This document shows positions 1 to 6,853 of a DNA stretch of 8,584 nucleotides, in pieces (position 1 is the stretch's first letter; each line of letters begins with the position of its first letter). The notes under the pieces were generated by a model, which did no database searches, was not told the origin of the DNA, and worked only from the letters and a program-made list of their open reading frames with translations. A program made the translations under genes and the position numbers. The DNA comes from Omnitrophica WOR_2 bacterium RIFCSPHIGHO2_02_FULL_52_10 (lineage in GTDB: Bacteria > Omnitrophota > Gorgyraeia > Zapsychrales > Zapsychraceae): positions 1 through 8,584 of the forward strand of contig MHGR01000025.1 in NCBI GenBank assembly GCA_001805655.1. The letters are read 5' to 3'.

Positions 1-88
1 TATCTCTAAGTTGGGCTTCACTTTGAGCGGGCAACTCAACACCTATCATTTCCATCGGATCATCTGGTTCGTTTTCTTTTTGAGCCAT
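1..88 (-). CDS. Start of a small conserved protein, second copy (partial)
   Basis: Only the first 29 codons lie in the window; the gene runs off the left edge. It starts with ATG at 88-86, 29 bases after the di-heme cytochrome gene ends. The visible N-terminus contains ENEPDDP, then MEMIGVELP, then QLRD. It matches the N-terminus of the 74-residue protein encoded at 6609-6833 at 22 of 29 residues, and about 64 of 87 bases agree, so the two are clear paralogues. No signal peptide is visible and the start is acidic, so a cytoplasmic protein is likely. I do not recognise its function. Its place at the end of the Idr/Aio-like block mirrors that of its paralogue just after the NxrA gene, which suggests one accessory protein per molybdenum enzyme (inference). 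Confidence 0.8.
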   Translation of the reverse strand, partial: MAQKENEPDDPMEMIGVELPAQSEAQLRD

Positions 89-117
89 TCTCTGCTTTCA
101 CTCATATCCTATAATCG

Positions 118-960
118 TTACTCCAGCTCTTTATGAATATCACTTGAAAGACTCTTTAGAAAATAGGCCAGCGCCCAGAGCTGCTCTTTTGTAAACCCCG
201 AATCAAGATAGGAAGGCATGGGCGTGCCGGTTAAGCCTGTGGAGAAGGAGCGCATCATATCCCGCGGACGGTCGCCGCCCTTAAAGTAAATGCCGCCCCA
301 GGTCAAATCCAAAGCGAGAACAGGCTGTCCTTGACTGTCTTTAAGAGTGGCCGAGGAAGGGCCGTCTCCTCGCCCCGTCACGCCATGGCAGGCATGGCAA
401 CCTGCCTGTTTGAATATTTCGCGTCCTTCTGTGATCAACTCTTTTGTCACCTTTGGCTCTTTGCCTAAATCAACCACTTCCGGCGATCCCGCGTCCTTAA
501 AATCTTTTTTAAATGTCTTGATATAATGAACTATCGCCCACCGGTCTTCTTCCGATAAATAATGGAATCCCGGCATCCCGTAAGCCGGAAAACCGACTGT
601 CACGGTCCGGAAAAGATCTTCATCCGTTGGCAGGGCGCCGGAAGATGTCGTGCGGAATTTAAATCCTTCGGACGTAAAATCCCGCGGTTTAACGCCAAGA
701 AACAGGGATGCGCTGCCGTTCCCTTCCCCGGAAGCCCCATGGCAGAGGGCGCACTGCATATGATAGAGTTGATCTCCGCGCGCCAATAGATCGTCGCTGA
801 CGTGGATCTTGGGAGCGGCAGCGTCTTCCCAATACAAAACGGGAGAGGATTTGGTTTTACCCTCCCCGCGCGCCCTGCCGGCCGCATACTCAATATGACA
901 AGCAGCAATGATGACAAAAATGAGTAAACCGCCGAAAAGTTTTTTCGCTCTCAAATTCAT
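118..960 (-). CDS. Di-heme c-type cytochrome, exported, probable lipoprotein
   Basis: The 280-residue product has two class I cytochrome c domains. Heme-binding CXXCH motifs are CALCH at residues 70-74 and CHACH at 188-192. Likely Met axial ligands are M129 (in YGMPGF) and M248 (in GTPMPSY). The N-terminus has a Lys/Arg-rich start, then a hydrophobic stretch (about residues 8-20) ending in IAAC at 18-21, which fits a lipobox with C21 as the lipidated residue; an ordinary signal peptide cut near residue 27 is the alternative. It would therefore act in the periplasm, probably membrane-anchored. The ATG (960-958) follows the stop of the molybdopterin subunit gene by one base, so translation is probably coupled. 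Arsenite oxidase operons often carry a cytochrome c next to the large subunit, so a role as electron partner of the Rieske/Mo complex is likely. The exact partner is inferred. Confidence 0.88.
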   Translation of the reverse strand: MNLRAKKLFGGLLIFVIIAACHIEYAAGRARGEGKTKSSPVLYWEDAAAPKIHVSDDLLARGDQLYHMQCALCHGASGEGNGSASLFLGVKPRDFTSEGFKFRTTSSGALPTDEDLFRTVTVGFPAYGMPGFHYLSEEDRWAIVHYIKTFKKDFKDAGSPEVVDLGKEPKVTKELITEGREIFKQAGCHACHGVTGRGDGPSSATLKDSQGQPVLALDLTWGGIYFKGGDRPRDMMRSFSTGLTGTPMPSYLDSGFTKEQLWALAYFLKSLSSDIHKELE

Positions 961-961
961 C

Positions 962-3718
962 TTACCACCACTCTTCTTCTTTTTTTTGTTCCAGGGCGGC
1001 CACTTTTAAAATCCCCATCACGGTCCGGGGAGCAAAACTCATTTTTGCAAGCGATTTTTTATAAGGAGACTCGGCAACTTTGCGGATACGCCCCTTGCCC
1101 AATTTAAACCGGTACCGATTTGTAATAGGATCGGGAACGCGGTGCACCAGACTGTTGGCCGGTGAACTGGCATGAAGAAAATTTGTAAAAAGAACTCCCG
1201 GCCGGACGTCTTCCGTCACCATGGCGACAGCCTCGACGGCTCCCTTGCCGACCCGAATCAGCCCTTGCTCATTTAACCGCGTAAAACTCAAGTCATCGTC
1301 TTCAACGCCGACGAATCCTCCGGTCTGGATCAGCACGTCATCGTTCTCAATGCGGACAACATCACCGCTTTCGATCCCCCGAGGGGAGGCGTCATCCGGA
1401 TGGATCTCGACAAAGGTATCTGGCCAGCGCTCCATAATGTAGGGACGGCGCATGTCGTCAAAGGCACTTTGCCAAACCTCATTGATACGCCCCGTCGTTA
1501 CCCAAAGCTCATCTCCTTTGGGTTTGATCCGTTCGTAGAAATCCGAAAAGAACTCCCATGGAGTCTTGTGGAGCAGCGCTTTCCCGCTGTGACTGTTGAA
1601 GGCCGTTAACCATTTCTGGTGAACCGTCGGGCCTTCCGGCACTCCCGGATCCAAGGTCGGGTCATGAAGCCTTTTTGTCCCGACCAGCACTCCGGCCGTC
1701 ATCGACGAACGATAATATCCCGTATACTCCAGGTACTCCTGGGACTCCGTCGGATGGGTCCTGTAGCGGACAGGCGTTTGGATGCCCCTTGTCCCCATTT
1801 CCCGCAACAATTCGTGAGCGCGTATTCCCAGTTTCTTCACGTATACGACCAAAGGATGATAATTCAAAACGCCCCCTCTGCCAAAACGCGCCGCTTCCTC
1901 AAAGACCTGGTTGGAATCCTTCCAGTCATATCCTTTAAATCCCATCTTTTGCGCGAAACGGGAGATAATCCACCAGTCGGCTTTAGCCTCTCCCGGGGCA
2001 TCGCAAAACTTGGAATAGAGCCGCAGCCGCCTTTCTCCATTGCACCGGGTCAGATCGACTTCCCCCCATCCGGACGCAGGCAGAACAAGATCGGCGAGCT
2101 CGGTCCCCATCGGCTCACGCAAATAAATATCCTGATGAACAACGACCATACCCTCTGAATCGACGCGGTTTTTGAGAGTTTTCACGATCTCATCCTCATC
2201 CGCGGATTGGATTTGGTGAGGATTCTCTCGGGTCAGCCGGCGGAAGGATTGCGCGAGCTCCTGACTTGCCGCCATAGCGCCGGTCCAGGTCGTTCCGATA
2301 CACCACGCAAACCGCAGCTTTCCCGCCTCCACCCACCGGTCGAGATCGATCTCTTTCTTTCTTCGGCCCGGAAATTTCTCGGGGGAGAGGAGAATCGGAT
2401 AACTGGCCGCTCCATACCATCCCCGCTGGTGGCCACCCAGACGCGAGATGACTTGCCCCGGACGGTTCCCCGCGCCGCAAAGGAGTCCCAAGGCGGCATA
2501 AGAGGCCGTGTTGAGATAATTATTGCTCCAATAATTCCCTTTCTCCAGAACAAAGGATGTTTTGGGCCGTTTCCCATCCACCGGCCCGGCAATCATCTCA
2601 GCCGCTTTTAAAATTTGATCCTTGGGTATCCCTGTCGTATGGGAAGCAAAATCCAATTCCGCTTCTTTGGAAGAAAGGACCCAGTCCCGATATTCCTGGT
2701 AAGTTGCGCCTAATTTGCCCCAGGTTGTGCGCCATTGCCAGGGCGTGTTGCGCGTCCCTCTCCCAAAACCGGAATCAATTTCAAACCGGTTGGCCACATA
2801 CTTGTCGATGAACTCCTGATCCTGCCAGCCGTTTTCCAGAATGATCTTCGATAAAGCCAAATGAAGGATCGTATCGGCCCCCGGAATAATTTGTAAAAAC
2901 AAACCGCCTGTCTTTTCCGCATAAGCCGCCCCTGCTGTTTTTCTGGGAAGGACCATGATGATCTTGTTCGGATGTCCCTTCAATATCCAATCGGTGAAAA
3001 TAACGGTCTTTGTCTCAAACGGATCCGTTCCCGAGATAAAAATAACATCAGCCAGCGAATAGTCGTGATACGATGCGCTGAAAGCATCAATCCCGGAATC
3101 ATCGAGACCTGCCGTATCATTGCCCGGTCCGGGCTTATCGTGCTCCGAATAAGCGGGTGTCTGGATCGATTCAAAAGCCAATTTGGAAATCGCGTACGTA
3201 TTCTCAAAGAACTCGTAGGAATACGTCTTCATCCCCCAGGCGGCCTCCCCGTATTTGCCGATGATATATTTGGAAAGCCGCGCCATCACAGCAAGAGCCG
3301 TATCCCAGGAGACGGGAGTCAATTTTCCATGGATACGTATTTGAGGATATTTGAGACGGTCGGCCGTCGGCCCTTCGGGATTATAGACTTTCTGGGCAAG
3401 ACATCCGCCCCGGATAGAATGATTCCCGCCGCGGTTCACGACGGTCGCGTCGCCGTCGGGAATGACCACGACATGATGTTTTTTCCCTTGGACCACGCAA
3501 TAGTTATGCTGGTTGGGACTGATCCACCGCCCGCTTAAGGGGGGAGCCGGATAATCCATGTTCAGGGCGTTTTGATGCGCCTTTGGCCCGCCTTCCCGGC
3601 CATCCGGCCAGACGTAAACTTTATACCCGCAGCCTACAACACAATAATCACAAGCGGTTGTGTAAACTTTTGCGTTGGCGGGAGGCAGCGGAATTTTATC
3701 AACACGTTTATATTCCAA
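962..3718 (-). CDS. idrA: Molybdopterin oxidoreductase catalytic subunit, iodate reductase/arsenite oxidase type (IdrA/AioA-like)
   Basis: The 918-residue protein belongs to the AioA/IdrA branch of the DMSO reductase superfamily. C23, C26 and C30 form C-x2-C-x3-C, followed by VGCGYKVYVWP-like AioA sequence; S101 in HSIRGG sits where AioA has Ser rather than a fourth Cys, implying a [3Fe-4S] cluster. Other AioA hallmarks are RLGGHQ (425-430), NGERRLRL and GRINEVWQSAF near the dinucleotide-binding C-terminal domain. R425 and H429 match the AioA pocket Arg/His, but there is no Glu between residues 193 and 234, where AioA has its arsenite-binding Glu. It is longer than A. faecalis AioA (about 825 residues). 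It has no signal peptide, as expected for a subunit exported with its Tat-bearing Rieske partner encoded just upstream. The start is TTG with AAGGAG six bases before it. The neighbouring Rieske and two di-heme peroxidase genes favour iodate reductase over arsenite oxidase. The family is certain, the substrate inferred. Confidence 0.72.
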   Translation of the reverse strand: MEYKRVDKIPLPPANAKVYTTACDYCVVGCGYKVYVWPDGREGGPKAHQNALNMDYPAPPLSGRWISPNQHNYCVVQGKKHHVVVIPDGDATVVNRGGNHSIRGGCLAQKVYNPEGPTADRLKYPQIRIHGKLTPVSWDTALAVMARLSKYIIGKYGEAAWGMKTYSYEFFENTYAISKLAFESIQTPAYSEHDKPGPGNDTAGLDDSGIDAFSASYHDYSLADVIFISGTDPFETKTVIFTDWILKGHPNKIIMVLPRKTAGAAYAEKTGGLFLQIIPGADTILHLALSKIILENGWQDQEFIDKYVANRFEIDSGFGRGTRNTPWQWRTTWGKLGATYQEYRDWVLSSKEAELDFASHTTGIPKDQILKAAEMIAGPVDGKRPKTSFVLEKGNYWSNNYLNTASYAALGLLCGAGNRPGQVISRLGGHQRGWYGAASYPILLSPEKFPGRRKKEIDLDRWVEAGKLRFAWCIGTTWTGAMAASQELAQSFRRLTRENPHQIQSADEDEIVKTLKNRVDSEGMVVVHQDIYLREPMGTELADLVLPASGWGEVDLTRCNGERRLRLYSKFCDAPGEAKADWWIISRFAQKMGFKGYDWKDSNQVFEEAARFGRGGVLNYHPLVVYVKKLGIRAHELLREMGTRGIQTPVRYRTHPTESQEYLEYTGYYRSSMTAGVLVGTKRLHDPTLDPGVPEGPTVHQKWLTAFNSHSGKALLHKTPWEFFSDFYERIKPKGDELWVTTGRINEVWQSAFDDMRRPYIMERWPDTFVEIHPDDASPRGIESGDVVRIENDDVLIQTGGFVGVEDDDLSFTRLNEQGLIRVGKGAVEAVAMVTEDVRPGVLFTNFLHASSPANSLVHRVPDPITNRYRFKLGKGRIRKVAESPYKKSLAKMSFAPRTVMGILKVAALEQKKEEEWW

Positions 3719-3724
3719 AACCTG

Positions 3725-3730
3725 CTCCTT
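3725..3730 (-). promoter_or_regulatory. Ribosome binding site fixing the TTG start of the IdrA-like gene
   Basis: On the minus strand AAGGAG lies six bases before TTG at 3718-3716. An in-frame TGA occurs at 3736-3734 and no ATG or GTG codon lies between it and the TTG, so TTG is the best available start. Confidence 0.75.
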
Positions 3731-3748
3731 TCCTCATTTCTCTAATAT

Positions 3749-4312
3749 TTATGCAGAAACGTTGCTTGCCTGTCCATAGATGAGCCCCTGGACCCCCGTC
3801 GCATAAATATCATCTCCTTCAACCTCAAGGACAATCTGCGGCAATCCTTCGGTCGCGTGTCCCGAGACAACCATCCCGTGGCGCGTTAAATCAAAGGTCG
3901 TCAGATGCAAAGGGCAGGGGCCGGCGACCTTGTACTGCGCATCATAAAGCCCGCGCATAAGCCCCCCCTGATGCGTACAGAGATTACTGAACGCGACAAT
4001 ATCTTCTTGAGGGCCCACCCCTCCATGGGCCCGCTCACCCAGCTTTACAAGAAAACAAATCGCATGGGCGCTCTCATCCGGATAAAGAAACTCAAGGGGC
4101 TGGTCGTTCTTAAGCAGGGAGAGTCCCCCTATTTTCTTGCGCGGATAATCTTGAGTAACAAGGGCCGCCCTTCCCAGAAGAGGGTGAAGAAATATATCAG
4201 AAAGCAAAATCGTCGATGTCGCGGCGCCCATGCCCTTCAGGAACTGCCGCCTTGTCATAAGACAATTTCCAGGCATGTTCAGGATTTTTTCTATGGGGTT
4301 TTCTTCGGCCAT
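3749..4312 (-). CDS. idrB: Tat-exported Rieske [2Fe-2S] small subunit (IdrB/AioB-like)
   Basis: The 187-residue protein has a twin-arginine signal (TRRQFLKGMG, residues 20-29) after an N-terminal extension of about 19 residues, followed by a hydrophobic stretch to about residue 50. The Rieske cluster ligands are C112 and H114 in CTHQGG and C133 and H136 in CPLHLTTFD. The usual extra cysteines of the CTHxGC and CPCH boxes are replaced by G117 and L135, so the disulfide found in many Rieske proteins is absent. Length and motifs fit the small subunit of arsenite oxidase and iodate reductase, which accepts or donates electrons at the Mo subunit and provides the Tat signal for both. The ATG is preceded by AGGGA five bases upstream. 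The Mo subunit gene begins 30 bases downstream, and the peroxidase-like gene upstream ends 15 bases before. The Rieske assignment is firm; IdrB versus AioB rests on context. Confidence 0.85.
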   Translation of the reverse strand: MAEENPIEKILNMPGNCLMTRRQFLKGMGAATSTILLSDIFLHPLLGRAALVTQDYPRKKIGGLSLLKNDQPLEFLYPDESAHAICFLVKLGERAHGGVGPQEDIVAFSNLCTHQGGLMRGLYDAQYKVAGPCPLHLTTFDLTRHGMVVSGHATEGLPQIVLEVEGDDIYATGVQGLIYGQASNVSA

Positions 4313-4317
4313 GATTG

Positions 4318-4322
4318 TCCCT
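4318..4322 (-). promoter_or_regulatory. Ribosome binding site of the Rieske gene
   Basis: Minus-strand AGGGA, within AGAGAGGGA, lies five bases before the ATG at 4312-4310. It supports that start and keeps the N-terminal extension before the twin-arginine motif. Confidence 0.6.
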
Positions 4323-4327
4323 CTCTT

Positions 4328-5470
4328 TTATTCGTCTAAAACAGCGTAAGGCGGTTCAGGAGGCTCTTCCACAATGATTTCCTCGCCGCTTAGGCTTTTT
4401 AAAAACTCCAGCAGATCATTCATCTCTTGTTTTGTCAGATCAAGCGACTGTAGCAACGGGCTCTTGCGCGGATCGTCCCCGCCGCCTTTGTTGTAAAAAT
4501 CAACGACTTCTTCCAGGCTCTCAAAAACACCGTTATGCATATAAGGTGCCGTGTACTCGATATATCTTAGAGGCGGTGTGCGGAATTTGCCCTTGTCCTC
4601 CGGCCGTTTCGTCGTATAGTACAATCCCAAATCCCGGTCCGCGCCGCGATAAACCTCCTCGGAAACTCCACGCGCGTAATGCTGGAATCTGAGGGCGATC
4701 TGCCTCTGCGCATCATTCTCAAAAAGAGGATTTTTGGGAACACCTATATTATGAAAGCTTTCATCACTCATCAGCGGCCCATTATGGCACTGAATACACC
4801 TTGCCTTCCCCTGGAAAAGCTCCATTCCTCTTTTAGCTGAATCCGATAAAGCTTTTTTATCTCCGTTCATATATTGATCGAAAGGGGCATCTTTGGTCAC
4901 GACCGTCCGCTCAAAAACCGCTATGGCCTTTAAGGCGAGGGGATACGTCGGGCGTTCCACACCGAACGCCTCTTTAAAAAGCCTGACGTATTCCGGGACC
5001 TGCGCCAGCCGCTCTTCGATGGTGTCCGGGTCGCCGTTGCCGGCCAGATTTCCTGTGACCGCGCTGTCGGCCTGGCTCTCCAAACTCGTATCTTCACCGG
5101 CCCAGAATAATTTCTTCAAATAAGCCGCATTCACGACTGTCTGGGAATTGCGCCAATGGACCGTCCCGGGATATCCTTTGGATACCGGGTTCCCGTCCCC
5201 CCAGCCCTTGTGGGGGTCATGGCAACTCGAACAGCTTGTGGATACATCACCCGATGTCCGCCGGTCAAAAAAGAGCAGTTTCCCCAGTTCGATCTTTGCC
5301 TCGGTGGTTGGATTGTCCGGCGTTTGCGGCACTTCCGGGAGCGGGGCTAAATTCGGGAATCTCTCCTGGAGTTGGGCATCGGACTTTATATTCAAGAAAA
5401 CGGCTGACATCGCGCAAACAGCAAGCGCGGCCATTAACTTAAGGAACTTGATCTTGGTTTTATTGTTCAT
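4328..5470 (-). CDS. Di-heme cytochrome c peroxidase-like protein (IdrP-type), second of a tandem pair
   Basis: The 380-residue exported protein has the bacterial di-heme peroxidase (CcpA/MauG) layout. A signal peptide covers about residues 1-32 (basic start, hydrophobic core 9-26, cut after SDA likely). The first heme site is CSSCH at 80-84, followed by DP and the family's YPG...RN(S/T)xTVVNAA segment. The second is CIQCH at 225-229, and PYMHNG lies near the C-terminus. The usual WDGR is changed to WAGE (123-126), and the segment that normally carries the catalytic Glu-Met reads TGNLAGNG (139-146), with no Glu. It may thus be an electron-transfer or altered peroxidase. The C-terminal tail is rich in Glu and Pro. 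It starts with ATG two bases after the preceding paralogue ends, so the pair is probably translationally coupled. In iodate reductase clusters two such proteins (IdrP1, IdrP2) are thought to remove H2O2 made during iodate reduction. The numbering of the pair cannot be assigned here. Confidence 0.82.
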   Translation of the reverse strand: MNNKTKIKFLKLMAALAVCAMSAVFLNIKSDAQLQERFPNLAPLPEVPQTPDNPTTEAKIELGKLLFFDRRTSGDVSTSCSSCHDPHKGWGDGNPVSKGYPGTVHWRNSQTVVNAAYLKKLFWAGEDTSLESQADSAVTGNLAGNGDPDTIEERLAQVPEYVRLFKEAFGVERPTYPLALKAIAVFERTVVTKDAPFDQYMNGDKKALSDSAKRGMELFQGKARCIQCHNGPLMSDESFHNIGVPKNPLFENDAQRQIALRFQHYARGVSEEVYRGADRDLGLYYTTKRPEDKGKFRTPPLRYIEYTAPYMHNGVFESLEEVVDFYNKGGGDDPRKSPLLQSLDLTKQEMNDLLEFLKSLSGEEIIVEEPPEPPYAVLDE

Positions 5471-5472
5471 CT

Positions 5473-6576
5473 TCAGTTTTGTCCAAGCGTTCTTTTCTGA
5501 TATCCCGGGATACGCGGCGTCTTGATGCTGAAATTATCGCCGGACAAACTTTCCAGAAAGGCTTTAAGTTGTTGCTTCTCTTCTTCTGTTAAACCCAGGG
5601 GTTTCAACAATGGATCTTTGTTTGGGTGCGCCCCCCCGCCCTGGTTATAGAATTCGATCACCTCATCCAGCGTCGCCAGCATTCCGTTATGCATATACGG
5701 CGGCGTCTTTGCTACTTCGCGTAATGTCGGCGTTCGGAACTTGCCCTTGTCCTCATCTTCTTTGGTCACCGCGTACCGCCCCCAATCTTCCCTTAAATTG
5801 GCATATTCCGACACCCCAAAAACCTTAAAGAATCGACGAAAAGTGATATGGCGTTCCGGTTCTTTAAAAATATCCTGATTTTCCGGAACGCCCAGGCTGT
5901 GGAACCCGCCGTCACTTAACATGGGCCCATAGTGACACTGGATGCAATTTGCTTTCCCCTTGAACAGGGCCAGCCCGGCTTTGGCGTCTTCCGTCAGGGC
6001 ATTTTCATCGCCTTTTAGATAGTTATCTAAAGGAACATTTTGGGAAGTCAATGATTTCAAAAAAGCGGTCAGCACCTCCAGTGTCCGGCCATACGAGGGA
6101 TCGCCTCCAAAAATGTCCTCAAACTGTTGCTGATATTCCGGGACCTGTCTTAACCGTTCCAGGACAAGCCGTCCGTCCGCGTTCATAAAGTTGGCTTCCG
6201 AGATGTGGTCGCGGACAAGCGTTGGAAGATCTGACGCGGGCAAGCGTCCGTCCCAATAAACATATTTCGAAAGGTGCGCGTTCACAACGGTAGGGGTATT
6301 ACGGAAATACAGTGAGCCCGGATACCCAAATCCCATCGTCTCTTTATCCGTAAAAAAATTACTTGGATCATGACAAATAGCACAACTCAACGAATTATCG
6401 CCAGAGAGTTTTTCATCGAAAAAAAGAATCTTGCCAAGTTCTGCTTTTTGGGGATCAACTTCTTTAAAATCAGGTAGAGGCTGTAAATCAGGGGGGTCTT
6501 GGGCATATACATTCATCCCTGTTAAAAAAACTATGAGAACTGACAAAAATAAATGTTTAGAATGAAATTTACTCAC
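5473..6576 (-). CDS. Di-heme cytochrome c peroxidase-like protein (IdrP-type), first of a tandem pair
   Basis: The 367-residue exported paralogue of the next gene has a signal peptide with hydrophobic core at residues 9-20 and probable cleavage after VYA (23-25). Heme motifs are CAICH at 65-69 and CIQCH at 211-215; family segments include KILFFD, GYPG, RNTPTVVNA, WDGR (108-111), KGKFRTPTLR and PYMHNG. It keeps WDGR, but the segment aligning with the catalytic Glu-Met of classical CcpA reads SEANFMN (126-132), with F130 at the Glu position by my hand alignment. Its start is taken as GTG (6576-6574): an in-frame TAG lies at 6606-6604, no ATG or GTG falls between, and the next Met (M21) would remove most of the signal peptide. 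Upstream spacing to the 74-residue protein gene is 32 bases, the longest gap here, with GGAGG and AGAGAG as possible binding sites. A role in peroxide removal or electron transfer beside the Rieske/Mo enzyme is inferred from iodate reductase clusters. Confidence 0.83.
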   Translation of the reverse strand: MSKFHSKHLFLSVLIVFLTGMNVYAQDPPDLQPLPDFKEVDPQKAELGKILFFDEKLSGDNSLSCAICHDPSNFFTDKETMGFGYPGSLYFRNTPTVVNAHLSKYVYWDGRLPASDLPTLVRDHISEANFMNADGRLVLERLRQVPEYQQQFEDIFGGDPSYGRTLEVLTAFLKSLTSQNVPLDNYLKGDENALTEDAKAGLALFKGKANCIQCHYGPMLSDGGFHSLGVPENQDIFKEPERHITFRRFFKVFGVSEYANLREDWGRYAVTKEDEDKGKFRTPTLREVAKTPPYMHNGMLATLDEVIEFYNQGGGAHPNKDPLLKPLGLTEEEKQQLKAFLESLSGDNFSIKTPRIPGYQKRTLGQN

Positions 6577-6608
6577 TAAAGTGGCTCTCTTTCTGCCTCC
6601 ACACTAAT

Positions 6609-6833
6609 TCATGAAGACCAGAAATCTTCGCCTTTTTGCTTCCAAACCATACAAGGCCCTTGATAAAAGGGATGATGGAACATCAAAATAATTTTTTCCT
6701 TATCCCAACCCTCTCGGACAAACTCCTCGGCAAAACATAACGCCATGTCCCGGAGCTGTTCTTCCGTTTGATGGGGAAGCTCAACACCGATCATCTCGAT
6801 CGGGTCATCTGGTTCAGATTCTTTTTCGACCAT
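6609..6833 (-). CDS. Small acidic conserved protein of unknown function (74 residues), paralogue of the partial gene at 1-88
   Basis: The 74-residue soluble protein has no signal peptide or membrane segment. It has an acidic start (ESEPDDP), then EMIGVELP, a likely amphipathic helix (about residues 24-42, QLRDMALCFAEEFVREG), then WDKEKIILMFHHPFYQGP and the tail GEDFWSS. It has one Cys (C33) and two adjacent His (H53, H54). I do not recognise a named family, although short proteins with an FAEEF-x3-GW...LF..PFY..P pattern seem familiar near molybdopterin oxidoreductase genes (weak recollection). Its reality is supported by a 76% identical N-terminus in the second copy at the left edge, by an AAAGG ribosome site about nine bases before the ATG, and by a 20-base gap from the nxrA-type stop. 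In nxr operons nxrB often follows nxrA; here this gene takes that place. A chaperone, assembly or regulatory partner is a guess from context. Confidence 0.82.
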   Translation of the reverse strand: MVEKESEPDDPIEMIGVELPHQTEEQLRDMALCFAEEFVREGWDKEKIILMFHHPFYQGPCMVWKQKGEDFWSS

Positions 6834-6853
6834 AGGAATAACCTTTTATGGAT

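Noticed and set aside
1619..2158. Plus-strand open frame of 179 codons
   Set aside because: It lies wholly antisense to the 918-residue Mo subunit, whose reading frame has clear family motifs throughout; the plus-strand product shows no recognisable motif.
2972..3538. Plus-strand open frame of 188 codons
   Set aside because: It is antisense to the N-terminal third of the Mo subunit, including its [3Fe-4S]-linked and substrate-pocket regions, and has no recognisable domain.
962..3718. Plain arsenite oxidase (AioA) as the final call
   Set aside because: The fold and [3Fe-4S] pattern fit, but the arsenite-site Glu is missing and two di-heme peroxidase genes sit in the same cluster, which points to the Idr type. 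It is kept as the main alternative.
3905..4339. Plus-strand open frame of 144 codons
   Set aside because: It is antisense to the Rieske gene, which has its Tat motif, cluster ligands and ribosome site intact.
4328..6576. Possibility that the two peroxidase-like genes are one duplicated or frameshifted gene
   Set aside because: Each has its own signal peptide, two heme motifs, start and stop; they are diverged tandem paralogues.
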